Positions 1 through 6,586 are shown, numbered from the stretch's first letter. The stretch is 8,927 nt of DNA from JACQNR01 sp049515175 (GCA_049515175.1 JBEKUI010000202.1:1-8927); one strand, 5' to 3'. Made by a program: numbers and translations. Notes: a model not told the origin generated them from the letters alone.

Positions 1-461
1 GATACGTCTATCTCAAAACCCCGGAACCCGGTGGGACTGCGGATGGAATCCAACGCAAGATAATGTGGGTACAAGATATCCGAGGGACGGCAAACTACTC
101 GTTCTTTATCACCAGCGACGCTGCGAACGGCGTGATTCCGTTGAGGTTTTCGACAAACGGAAACGTGCAGGTGCCCGCGTTTAGTTTTTGGAATATCGGC
201 ACCTTGAATTACAATCAATGGTATTGCTTGGAACTAGAAGTCCAGCTTAACACGCCGGGGTCGAGCGACGGGGCCGTCAGATTCTGGGTCAACGGGACGC
301 AGGTCCTGAACCAGACGGGCGTCAATATCAGAGGGAGCTTTACAACGGGAGCTGGCGTCATCAGCTTTGGGCGACAGGCGGATCGTACGAACTACAACCC
401 TGTTAATGAATACCGGTATTGGAACGACATGGTCATCAGTACGTCTTATGTCGGGCCATAG
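1..461 (+). CDS. C-terminal part of a concanavalin A-like lectin / polysaccharide lyase-like protein (5' end outside window)
   Basis: The frame is open from the window edge (first whole codon at 3), so the ATG at 63 is probably internal and the real start lies upstream. About 152 residues are visible, ending in TAG. The visible part is rich in aromatic, Asn, Gly and Thr residues in alternating strands. It contains a WYCLELEVQLN strand, a VRFWVNGTQVLNQTG segment and a closing YRYWNDMVISTSYVGP. That pattern is typical of the last strands of concanavalin A-like jelly-roll domains, as in LamG-type modules and polysaccharide lyases of the heparin/alginate-lyase kind. The likely role is binding or cutting a polysaccharide outside the cytoplasm, but no signal peptide or catalytic residue can be judged because the N-terminus is missing. 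It converges on the glycan cluster and is not part of its operon. Its base composition is lower in GC than the cluster (29 of 60 bases in 61-120). The fold is fairly sure, the exact family is not. Confidence 0.6.
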   Translation, partial: YVYLKTPEPGGTADGIQRKIMWVQDIRGTANYSFFITSDAANGVIPLRFSTNGNVQVPAFSFWNIGTLNYNQWYCLELEVQLNTPGSSDGAVRFWVNGTQVLNQTGVNIRGSFTTGAGVISFGRQADRTNYNPVNEYRYWNDMVISTSYVGP

Positions 462-505
462 CTTCCGACGCCCGGTACCGCTCCCGTCTGGCTTCGTGGG
501 GTGGT

Positions 506-528
506 CTCAGATCAATTTTTGATCTGGG
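506..528. terminator. Hairpin between convergent genes, possible bidirectional terminator
   Basis: An inverted repeat forms a 10-bp stem (506-515 with 519-528, one G-T wobble at 507/527) closed by a 3-base TTT loop. It lies 45 bases after the stop of the plus-strand gene. On the other strand it covers the TGA (512-514) that would be the original end of the minus-strand GT4 frame. The position between two convergent genes fits transcription termination in both directions. No run of T follows the stem on either strand, so it is not a textbook intrinsic terminator. Confidence 0.4.
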
Positions 529-610
529 CGAAACGAGTATGGATCTCGCGCCAAACCTTTGCCACTACGGAAGGCCAAGTGCATTCGGCAAGGACATGCT
601 TTCTGGCTTT
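512..610 (-). pseudogene. Severed C-terminal tail of the GT4 glycosyltransferase (frame continues past a premature TAA)
   Basis: Reading on from the TAA at 611-613 in the same frame gives 32 codons and then TGA at 512-514. The tail starts KARKHVLAECTWPSVV and continues AKVWREIH. This matches the usual end of GT4 enzymes, where the last helices read roughly xAR..VL...TW..V...L..IY after an LRxxMG(x) stretch. The residues just before the stop are LLEPARLRMVG, exactly the part that normally precedes such a tail. The stop therefore interrupts one continuous gene of about 381 codons. A single base change from GAA, AAA or CAA would produce the TAA. No frameshift is needed. The tail has no start or RBS of its own and is not expected to be made separately. 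Confidence 0.8.
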
Positions 611-1657
611 TTAGCCAACCATTCGCAGGCGGGCGGGCTCCAGGAGATACTGCACAATCTGCTGAGCCGCCACGCGGGGCTCCGAACGCGGGAATGCCAG
701 ACCCGTCTCTCCGTTTTCAATTACCCCATGAAGATGAGGATTTCCGCTCGCGGTGGCACATACGCATTTCGCCGCCATTGCTTCAGTAACAGTCTGGTAA
801 CCGCCCACGAATGCTGGCATCAACAACACCGATGCGCCCTTTAAGACTTCTGCAAGTTGCGCTTTGGGGATAACCCCCAAATTCTCGACCCCCGGAGCAT
901 CGACCATCCTGTTGCTGAGGACCCTGAGAGATGCATCAGGGACAAGGCGACGGACGGCTTGGAAGATTTCTAATGCCAACTGACCGCCGTGCCGGTCGAA
1001 GTCATGGCCAGCGAAGACCAGCACTCTGCTCTGTTGTTTCATGAAGTCCTGGGAAAGTTCCTCAAGATGCGCCCCCATACCGACGGTTGCGACTTTACTG
1101 GAACTTGTACCGTAGTGGTTAATGACCGACGCTCTGACGAGATCAGTTGTCACCAGGATGAGGTCGGCTTGGCGGTACATTTCTCCTTCCAGCGCATTCC
1201 ACTCTTGGGTCTCGTCCGAAGACCGGGGGAGCCAGCCACGAAAGTACTCCTCTGCCAATCGGGTAGTGAAATCGATTTGCATGACCAGTGGGCATTTGGA
1301 TGGCCTTTTCAAGGCTCCAAAGAGCGCGCCGAACTGGTAAACGAGGTCGAAGGAGCCTCCGAGCGCAGCAAGTTCCCGTTCGCAGTGACTAATTCGACTA
1401 AGAAGAGACCGGGGACGTTTAACGTGGCGCCCCAGAGCAGAGTGATAATGCCGGGCCCAGTCTGTCCGGTTTGGACGGAAAGTTGAAGCGGCCGTCAAAG
1501 TGCGGAACCAGAGGGGAATTCTCAACCCATCGATGACGGCGACAATTTCGCAGTATCTACGGAGTTCGCGCAAGACGGCGTCGGGTAATCCCGAAAACCC
1601 CTCTGGTGAGGACAAGGCGGCGACACGGATGCTCCTCGGCTCCGCGGAAAGTCTCAT
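611..1657 (-). CDS. GT4-family glycosyltransferase, C-terminally truncated by an in-frame stop
   Basis: This is a predicted cytosolic GT-B fold sugar transferase, 348 residues as it stands. The N-terminal domain begins with IRVAALSSPEGFSG (residues 10-23). The nucleotide-sugar-binding domain starts near VLVFAGHDFDRHGG (212-225), continues through LLMPAFVGGYQTVTEAMA (278-295), and ends with GVIENGETGLAFP (311-323). The second glutamate of the usual E-x7-E motif is E292, but the first is replaced by V284. The protein ends at RLRMVG, about 30 residues short of a normal GT4, because of the TAA at 611-613; the lost tail is at 512-610. I chose the ATG at 1657 because it has GGGG five bases upstream and places the first strand normally. 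In-frame ATG at 1840 and GTG at 1843 would add about 60 residues with no family likeness. The gene sits last in the cluster, after a 216-base gap, and is probably non-functional or impaired if the stop is real. Acceptor and donor sugars cannot be told. Confidence 0.78.
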   Translation of the reverse strand: MRLSAEPRSIRVAALSSPEGFSGLPDAVLRELRRYCEIVAVIDGLRIPLWFRTLTAASTFRPNRTDWARHYHSALGRHVKRPRSLLSRISHCERELAALGGSFDLVYQFGALFGALKRPSKCPLVMQIDFTTRLAEEYFRGWLPRSSDETQEWNALEGEMYRQADLILVTTDLVRASVINHYGTSSSKVATVGMGAHLEELSQDFMKQQSRVLVFAGHDFDRHGGQLALEIFQAVRRLVPDASLRVLSNRMVDAPGVENLGVIPKAQLAEVLKGASVLLMPAFVGGYQTVTEAMAAKCVCATASGNPHLHGVIENGETGLAFPRSEPRVAAQQIVQYLLEPARLRMVG

Positions 1658-1873
1658 ATTTACCCCGACGTCGGAATCGGCCACAACTACTGGCGAACTA
1701 TACCGAAAGTAACCCTTCACCGTCGACAAGATTTGGCCCTTGGTCAGGTTGCACCAAAGTTGGCGTGTTTCCGACCCACGTGCGGCAGATAACCGGTCAG
1801 AGTCGCCTATGTTTGGCTTCCCACCCCCGATGGCGTTCATCACGGTCCCCCAGAGAGAGAAGGGCAGACAGAG
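1658..1873 (-). other. 216-base gap upstream of the truncated GT4; possible leader with weak hairpin
   Basis: This is the longest non-coding stretch in the minus-strand cluster. Read on the minus strand it contains a 7-bp inverted repeat with one wobble pair and an 8-base loop (1738-1759), and a TATAGT hexamer (1697-1702) about 40 bases ahead of the chosen ATG. No -35 hexamer sits at a good distance: the nearest TTG-containing hexamer, at 1724-1729, leaves a 21-base spacer. The frame is open through most of the gap from the ATG at 1840, but that translation has no recognisable content. I see no tRNA, riboswitch or repeat here. Confidence 0.3.
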
Positions 1874-2905
1874 TCAAGGGAGGCATCTCGATATTGGCGG
1901 TCCCAGTGCTTTAGTGAGCGCAACGGGGAGTTGCGACCAGACCTTTATCGCCAAGCGGTAGCGCGGGTTCTGGGGGTTGAGTTCGGGAAGTTCAGCACCC
2001 TCGGGTAGCCAATACGCCCAATAAAGCTGAGTTTCCTGCGATCCCCACTGCATCTTGAACCGATAGGTTCCAGAGTCAACCGACGAGCGGCCGAAATCGA
2101 ACGTCCGGTAACCTTTCTCGCCCGCCAGGCAGAAGATGCTCCAATAGAGGAACACGTTGGGCTTCAGGGCCAGATACTCGTAGCGGGAAGCGCTCCAGCC
2201 GGCCTCAATCGTTTCGCGGTGGCCCATGAGGAATGATGCCGCAACGGGCTTGCCGTGAAGGCGGATCAAGCAGATCGCCGAGTTCTGCGGGAACGCGGAG
2301 AGAATCTCGCGGAAGAAGTTCTTTCCGTAGGCCGGGGTTCCCAATTCGCGCATGTTGATGGCAAAGATCCGGTAGAAATCGTCCAGCGCTTCCTGCCCCA
2401 GCCACTCGGCGGCAAATCCGGATTTCATCGCCTTGCGAACGTCCGTCCGGACCTTGTGGGGCAGGCCTTGGAACGTCGCTTCGCTATCCGGGGCGAGGGG
2501 GCGCGTGACGGCCACTTTGTTGGTTTTGACGGGCAGCGCTAGGTTCGGCTTGTGGCGGAAGCGGAGTTCGATGTGCTTCGCTCCCAGGCTCTTCGCCAGT
2601 TCGATGGACCGGGCCAGCAGTGCTTCCTCGGCCTCCCGGCTGGATGCCGCGATTCCTCCCCCGTTGAGGAAGGGGAGCGACGTCATGAAGTTTCCGAACA
2701 GGCGGCTCTTCTGCCAGACCAGAGGCAGAACGCCGCAGACTTCGCCCGCCTCTTCCGCCATCAGGAAGTAGGTGGGCCACTCGAAGGCGTTTTCGATGAC
2801 CTGCTTCCAGCCCCAGCGGTGATAGTGTTCGCCCGCCGACAGCCCTTCCGTAAAGGCTTGCCATCGCCGCGCGTCGTCAGTCGTCCTGGCCTCAAGAATC
2901 CGCAT
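1874..2905 (-). CDS. FemAB-related acyl/aminoacyl transferase, PEP-CTERM/exosortase-associated type
   Basis: This is a 343-residue soluble protein with two GNAT-like halves, resembling the FemAB-related family found in exopolysaccharide loci of exosortase/PEP-CTERM bacteria. Visible hallmarks are WGWKQVIENAF near residue 31, LPFLNGGGI near 77-85, the basic segment HKVRTDVRKAMKSGF near 150-164, RELGTPAYGKNFF at 186-198, and FDFGRSSVDSGTYRFKMQWG at about 269-288. Classical FemAB enzymes add amino acids from aminoacyl-tRNA to peptidoglycan precursors. For this family the substrate is unknown; from its place among glycan genes I infer modification of the polysaccharide or of a linked protein. I chose the ATG at 2905, eight bases after the upstream stop. 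An upstream TTG at 2917 would overlap that stop by 4 bases and add MRTK. The short spacing implies translation coupled to the upstream GT4. The length is normal for the family and no damage is seen. Confidence 0.85.
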   Translation of the reverse strand: MRILEARTTDDARRWQAFTEGLSAGEHYHRWGWKQVIENAFEWPTYFLMAEEAGEVCGVLPLVWQKSRLFGNFMTSLPFLNGGGIAASSREAEEALLARSIELAKSLGAKHIELRFRHKPNLALPVKTNKVAVTRPLAPDSEATFQGLPHKVRTDVRKAMKSGFAAEWLGQEALDDFYRIFAINMRELGTPAYGKNFFREILSAFPQNSAICLIRLHGKPVAASFLMGHRETIEAGWSASRYEYLALKPNVFLYWSIFCLAGEKGYRTFDFGRSSVDSGTYRFKMQWGSQETQLYWAYWLPEGAELPELNPQNPRYRLAIKVWSQLPVALTKALGPPISRCLP

Positions 2906-2913
2906 CTTCGTTC

Positions 2914-4077
2914 TCAACCGGCCGCACTCAGGCGCTTTTGAAAAACCTGCAGCAATCGCTCACGCTGCTTCACGATGCTGAGTTCCTCCTCGCAGCGTTT
3001 CCGCCCGTTGCTTCCGTACTGGGCGGCGAGGGCGGGATCGTCAAGCAGCTTCTCAATACAGTCTGCCAGTTCCTGGGCGTTCCCGGGGGTAAAGTGCAGG
3101 CCGGTTTCGTTTTCTACTACCGCGTCGGTCAGGCCTTGCAGCCGCGAGGCGATGACCGGAAGGCCGGACGCCGCCATTTCGATCGAGCCAAAGGCGAAGG
3201 AGTCCCAACCCGAGGAGGGAATCACGCCGCAGAAGCAACTGGGGTAGATGCGTGCCAGATCGGACCGATAGCCGCCGAATCGGATCAGATGGTCGATGCC
3301 CTGGCCGGCGTACATGCGTTCATACTCTTTACTCTCCTCCTCTTGATTGCCGCAAATCAGGAAACATACGTCCGCCCGTCGCCGCCGGAGGAGCAGTTCG
3401 ATAGCAGCTTCGACCAGGACGTGGACGCCTTTGCGCCGTTCCATGTGCCCGGCATAAACAATTACCTTTCGCTCACGTGGAAAATCGAATTGCTTGTAGA
3501 CATGCGCGGAGGGAAGCGGTTTGAAGATCTCGGTATCGACGCCGAGTGGGACAATGTCAATCATGCGGGGCGGAACGCCTCGTCCGCGGAGAGCGAAGTC
3601 CGCCATGGCCTGAGATTCGAAAACTAGACTCTCAACCTTGGATCGGGAAAGCACGATGCCGAGCTTCTTGAGGGCCAGCCGCCAGCGCGGCATCAGCGGG
3701 CAGATCGGCGCTCCCCAATAGGCGATGATGGTCTTCACTCCCCCTTCGCGCAGCGCCTTGAAGAGCGGATGGACGGGCTGAATGTCGAAGATGACGACGA
3801 GTTCGATCGCGTGGGCTCGGACATAATCCGCCAAGTATCGATGGTTGCGCGCCGACCGGTCGCCATAGTCGAAACTGACTAAGTTCGTGAAACCTGCGGG
3901 CAGGCTGCGCGGCGGGCCGGTGCTAATGCCCGGGTAGCCGAAGTACACTCTTCCTGAATCCCCTCCCGCCAACTCCAGCCCCACTTCGTAGAAGGTTCGT
4001 TCCAAGGGGGCGAGCGCATAGCCGGTGTTGGAGGGAAAGTGGAAGAGGAAGAGGGTGCTTGCTGGTCCTTGAGTCAT
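2914..4077 (-). CDS. GT4-family glycosyltransferase
   Basis: A 387-residue GT-B sugar transferase predicted to act on the cytoplasmic side of the membrane. The N-terminal acceptor domain begins with LFLFHFPSNTGYALAPLERTFYE (about 9-31). The linker DIVPLGVDTEIFKP (174-187) leads into the donor domain with IVYAGHMERRKGVHVLVEA (206-224), LICGNQ (240-245), PSSGWDSFAFGSIEMAASGLPVIAS (287-311) and ENETGLHF (322-329). The E-x7-E motif appears as D292-x7-E300, a conservative change. The ATG at 4077 is preceded by a good ribosome binding site and follows the upstream stop by 26 bases. Its TGA lies eight bases before the start of the FemAB-like gene. Length and architecture are complete. The sugar it transfers cannot be deduced from sequence. 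Confidence 0.88.
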   Translation of the reverse strand: MTQGPASTLFLFHFPSNTGYALAPLERTFYEVGLELAGGDSGRVYFGYPGISTGPPRSLPAGFTNLVSFDYGDRSARNHRYLADYVRAHAIELVVIFDIQPVHPLFKALREGGVKTIIAYWGAPICPLMPRWRLALKKLGIVLSRSKVESLVFESQAMADFALRGRGVPPRMIDIVPLGVDTEIFKPLPSAHVYKQFDFPRERKVIVYAGHMERRKGVHVLVEAAIELLLRRRRADVCFLICGNQEEESKEYERMYAGQGIDHLIRFGGYRSDLARIYPSCFCGVIPSSGWDSFAFGSIEMAASGLPVIASRLQGLTDAVVENETGLHFTPGNAQELADCIEKLLDDPALAAQYGSNGRKRCEEELSIVKQRERLLQVFQKRLSAAG

Positions 4078-4084
4078 AGGGGTT

Positions 4085-4092
4085 CCTGCTCC
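4085..4092 (-). promoter_or_regulatory. Ribosome binding site of the GT4 at 2914-4077
   Basis: GGAGCAGG on the minus strand stands seven bases before the ATG at 4077. It supports this start and shows that the gene is translated by its own initiation, not only by coupling. Confidence 0.6.
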
Positions 4093-4103
4093 AAGGATTC
4101 TGC

Positions 4104-5252
4104 TCAGGCCTGAAAGAAAGGCTCAACCTTCCGGCAATAGGCGAAGAAAGTCTCCCTCAAAGCGCACATGGAGTGGCAGAGTTTGATCTGGAGCTCCGGC
4201 GCCTGCTCCCCCATGGAGAGAATCAAATCCAGAAGGTTTGGGCCAGTCAGCTTGTCCGTGCGTATGGTAAAGCGCTCCCAATCGATGCTCAGCGCGAAGT
4301 CCCGGCATTTGGGCTGGTACTCTAACATCACGAAAGGGATATTGGCGGCGGCTGCCAGGATCCCCGCGTGCAACTTGAAAGCCACCACAAGATCAAACGT
4401 TCGAGCCTTATGGAAGAAGGCGCGGGGAGAAGTCAGAAGCTCAATCCCGCACCGATCCAACCCTGCCTGCTTCGCAACCCGCTCGCAGAACTGCAGCTCG
4501 GAGGGAATCACCGCGAAGAGGTCAATGTCCCAGCCGCGAGCGCTGAGTTCGCGTGCGAGCGACGATTGGATTTCGAGGACACTGCTCGCATTTCCCCACA
4601 TCCTTCCGGAATAGCCGCAGTTCATGCCAAGGCGTGGCCGCTGTTGCTTTTCCCCCGGACGCGCCCCGCCTGAGAGCGGTGTGTGCAACGCCACGGCCGG
4701 ATCGCCGGCGATGACGACGTTGCGGGCTCCGGCTTCCTCAAGCAGGTGCTTGGAAACCGGGCCGCGGACTCCCACCTGCGGAAGCTCTTCGAGCAGCGCC
4801 ACCCATTCCTTCCGCTTGTCCAACCACCCGGGTTCCGCGACCCACAATTCTGGATGGGCGACCCCGGTGCCAAGGACCATGACAGGTCTCCTGGTGCGCT
4901 GGCGAATCGCCTTGTATGCGTCCAGCCAGGTGTCCTCGCGGTTGATGAGCGTTCCGCCGCCCAGCATACCGACTTCGGTTCCGCCACTGGAACCCCAGGC
5001 ATGGGCCAGCTTGCGGATCAGCATTCGAGTCTTCTGTTGCGTCCACAGTTCTTCGGCCAGCGCGCTCAGGAGGTAGCGCTTGTCGCGTTTCGCGTGTGCC
5101 AAATACCGTGAGGCACTATAGCGGTAGCTTAGCTCGCTCCAGAGGATCCACTGGGCTTGACGGAAGGTCGATCGGCAAACCTCCCACAGAGCCTCGTCGC
5201 CCAGGTTGTCTTCTCCCACCCATCCGATATAGATGCCTGCGGATTGTTTCAT
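4104..5252 (-). CDS. Polysaccharide pyruvyl transferase family protein
   Basis: A 382-residue protein with the pattern of the polysaccharide pyruvyl transferase family (CsaB/WcaK-like). Members move pyruvate from phosphoenolpyruvate onto a sugar to form a ketal. Visible family blocks in order are GWVGEDNLGDEAL (10-22), GMLGGGTLIN (95-104), VMVLGTGVAHPELW (124-137), VGVRGPVSKHLLEEAG (160-175), AGDPAVALH (182-190), VVAFKLHAGILAAAANIPFV (289-308) and EYQPKCRDFALSIDW (311-325). The KLHAG block stands where other members have the conserved R/K-x-H of the active site. No signal peptide or membrane segment is seen, so action in the cytoplasm on lipid-linked sugars is likely. The start codon has no clear Shine-Dalgarno sequence. 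It follows the 86-base gap 5253-5338 and may begin a second transcription unit, with the GT4 and FemAB-like genes downstream. Some family members have other roles, so pyruvylation is the likely but unproven activity. Confidence 0.82.
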   Translation of the reverse strand: MKQSAGIYIGWVGEDNLGDEALWEVCRSTFRQAQWILWSELSYRYSASRYLAHAKRDKRYLLSALAEELWTQQKTRMLIRKLAHAWGSSGGTEVGMLGGGTLINREDTWLDAYKAIRQRTRRPVMVLGTGVAHPELWVAEPGWLDKRKEWVALLEELPQVGVRGPVSKHLLEEAGARNVVIAGDPAVALHTPLSGGARPGEKQQRPRLGMNCGYSGRMWGNASSVLEIQSSLARELSARGWDIDLFAVIPSELQFCERVAKQAGLDRCGIELLTSPRAFFHKARTFDLVVAFKLHAGILAAAANIPFVMLEYQPKCRDFALSIDWERFTIRTDKLTGPNLLDLILSMGEQAPELQIKLCHSMCALRETFFAYCRKVEPFFQA

Positions 5253-5274
5253 AAGGCTGCAAATTCAGTATGCC

Positions 5275-5283
5275 ATGATAGCA
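5275..5283 (-). promoter_or_regulatory. Candidate extended -10 promoter element before the pyruvyl transferase gene
   Basis: The minus strand reads TGCTATCAT here, a fair match to an extended -10 (TGnTATAAT), 22 bases ahead of the ATG at 5252. No convincing -35 hexamer is upstream. It sits in the 86-base gap 5253-5338, the only real break among the tightly packed cluster genes to the right of 1874. That makes an internal promoter plausible but not shown. Confidence 0.2.
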
Positions 5284-5338
5284 CTCCCGCCCCGATTCCT
5301 CGCCCACGGGGAGGGCTAGCGCGCAAGGCATCAAGGGT

Positions 5339-6586
5339 TTACACGGGGTTTAGTGGTTCACTGGGGCAGCGATTCGGCAGGCTCGCACACAGATAGGCTT
5401 CGGTGAGATGACGGCCTATCACTTTCCAGCTATAGAGCTTTTCGACCGCTGCGCGGCCGCTGGCGCCGAGGCGATGGCACAGGTTGGGATCCACGAACAG
5501 CCGGGCGATAGAATCTGTGAAGGCGTCCGGAGAATTGGCCATCAGGAGGTGCTCCTCGTGCTTCAGGTCCAACCCCTCGCAGCCGACGGTCGTGCTGACG
5601 ACCGCCTTGCCCATGGCCAGCGCATCCAGGATCTTGAGTCGAGTCCCGCCGCCGTCGAGAATCGGGCAGACGTAAACCGCAGCTTTCCCAATCCAGGGTC
5701 GGATGTCCTCGGGATCTGCGATCAAGGTGATATCGGGATCGCGCGCGGCGATCTGCACGACCGCGTGTGAGGGACTTCGGCCCGCCAGAAAAAGTCGGAC
5801 GCCGCGCAAGCGCAGCTTCACCCGAGGCCAGATTTCGCGGACGAAGAACTGAATCCCGGAGACATTGGGATACCAGCTCAAGCCGCCGGCAAAGATCAGA
5901 GTGTTGGGATCGGTCGGAGCATCCGAAGGGAAGAAATAGTCCGAGTCGGTGCCGTTTTCGACGACGTGGAAGTGGGCGCCTGGACACTCCTTGCGGAGCC
6001 GTTCGGCGTCGAGCGCCGAGACGGCCAGATTGACCTCGACCTTCGGGCACCATTCCCGCTCCGCCCGGGCGATCTTGACGGCCTGATTACGAAGGTAAGC
6101 CTTCTTCAGTGGATGGGATTCGTTGTCCGCGCGCCGCGCCGCCATGGCGGATTCGCAGTTGTGGTGATTGAGGGCGCGCCGGAAGCCATTGGCAGCGGAG
6201 AAGTACCTGGCCAGATCGATGCTGTCAAAGTGGACCAGCGCGCCTTCGTTGGCACGGAGGAGGTTCTCCCAGCGCGCTTCCAGCTCCGGCGACCAGAGCG
6301 CCTGGGCCGCATAGTGGTGATGAGCCCAGGGACTCACCGCCAGTTGGGCCCACCAGCGCGCGCCCCGCCAGGGGTAAGGCGGCTCCCAGATTTCCACCTT
6401 GGGGCAGTACTTCTCGAATTCCCTCTTGTATTCACCCAGCGCGTCCGCTCCTTCCCCGAGCATGTTTAGCATCGCCAGGCAGACCTCATGCTCTGCGGCG
6501 AGATGCCGGATCAGGTTGAAGGAGCGCTGGCGCGATCCGCCTCGGGGAGGGTAAGGAATGAATTGGGAAAGCCAGACAAATCTCAT
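5339..6586 (-). CDS. GT4-family glycosyltransferase, similar to PEP-CTERM/EPS-associated sugar transferases
   Basis: A 415-residue GT-B enzyme. It opens with MRFVWLSQFIPYPP and RSFNLIRHLAAEHEV (1-35), the typical start of the sugar transferases that accompany exosortase-type EPS loci. LNHHNCESAMAARRAD (139-154) belongs to the acceptor domain. The donor domain contains LIFAGGLSWYPNVSGIQFFV (230-249), LFLAGRSPS (265-273), DIRPWIGKAAVYVCPILDGGGTRLKILDALAMGKAVVST (294-332) and VGCEGL (334-339). The GGGTRLKILDALAMGKPVVST-type block is characteristic of this GT4 subgroup. An upstream in-frame start at 6883 would give 514 residues, but the extra 99 are Arg/Gly/Pro-rich and simply mirror the preceding gene. 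The ATG at 6586 overlaps that gene's TGA by four bases (ATGA) and has a strong RBS. These signs point to tight translational coupling. Confidence 0.87.
   Translation of the reverse strand: MRFVWLSQFIPYPPRGGSRQRSFNLIRHLAAEHEVCLAMLNMLGEGADALGEYKREFEKYCPKVEIWEPPYPWRGARWWAQLAVSPWAHHHYAAQALWSPELEARWENLLRANEGALVHFDSIDLARYFSAANGFRRALNHHNCESAMAARRADNESHPLKKAYLRNQAVKIARAEREWCPKVEVNLAVSALDAERLRKECPGAHFHVVENGTDSDYFFPSDAPTDPNTLIFAGGLSWYPNVSGIQFFVREIWPRVKLRLRGVRLFLAGRSPSHAVVQIAARDPDITLIADPEDIRPWIGKAAVYVCPILDGGGTRLKILDALAMGKAVVSTTVGCEGLDLKHEEHLLMANSPDAFTDSIARLFVDPNLCHRLGASGRAAVEKLYSWKVIGRHLTEAYLCASLPNRCPSEPLNPV

Noticed and set aside
409..420. Perfect 12-base palindrome AATACCGGTATT
   Set aside because: It is inside the jelly-roll coding sequence, with no flanking extension and no second copy seen. 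It is probably a chance result of Tyr-Arg-Tyr codons.
512..613. Programmed stop-codon readthrough or frameshift in the GT4
   Set aside because: The stop is TAA followed by A, not a known leaky context, and the frame does not shift. There is no downstream pseudoknot evident. A simple nonsense change or base error explains it better.
1697..1729. Sigma-70-like pair (TTGTCG and TATAGT, minus strand) in the 216-base gap
   Set aside because: The spacer is 21 bases, well over the usual 16-18, and the -35 match is poor. It is mentioned only within the gap entry.
2938..3627. Plus-strand open frame of 229 codons
   Set aside because: It lies entirely opposite the well-supported GT4 at 2914-4077 and its translation shows no domain or family pattern. 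Long antisense frames are expected in high-GC genes.
5255..5275. Possible sigma-54 promoter (minus strand, TGGCA followed by TTGCA) before the pyruvyl transferase gene
   Set aside because: PEP-CTERM/EPS genes are in some species sigma-54 controlled, so I looked. The GG and GC dinucleotides are 12 bases apart where 10 are required, and the site would lie only a few bases from the ATG.
5430..6053. Minus-strand open frame of 207 codons inside the GT4 at 5339-6586
   Set aside because: It is Arg-rich in an alternative frame of the same strand, while the GT4 frame carries all family motifs across this stretch.
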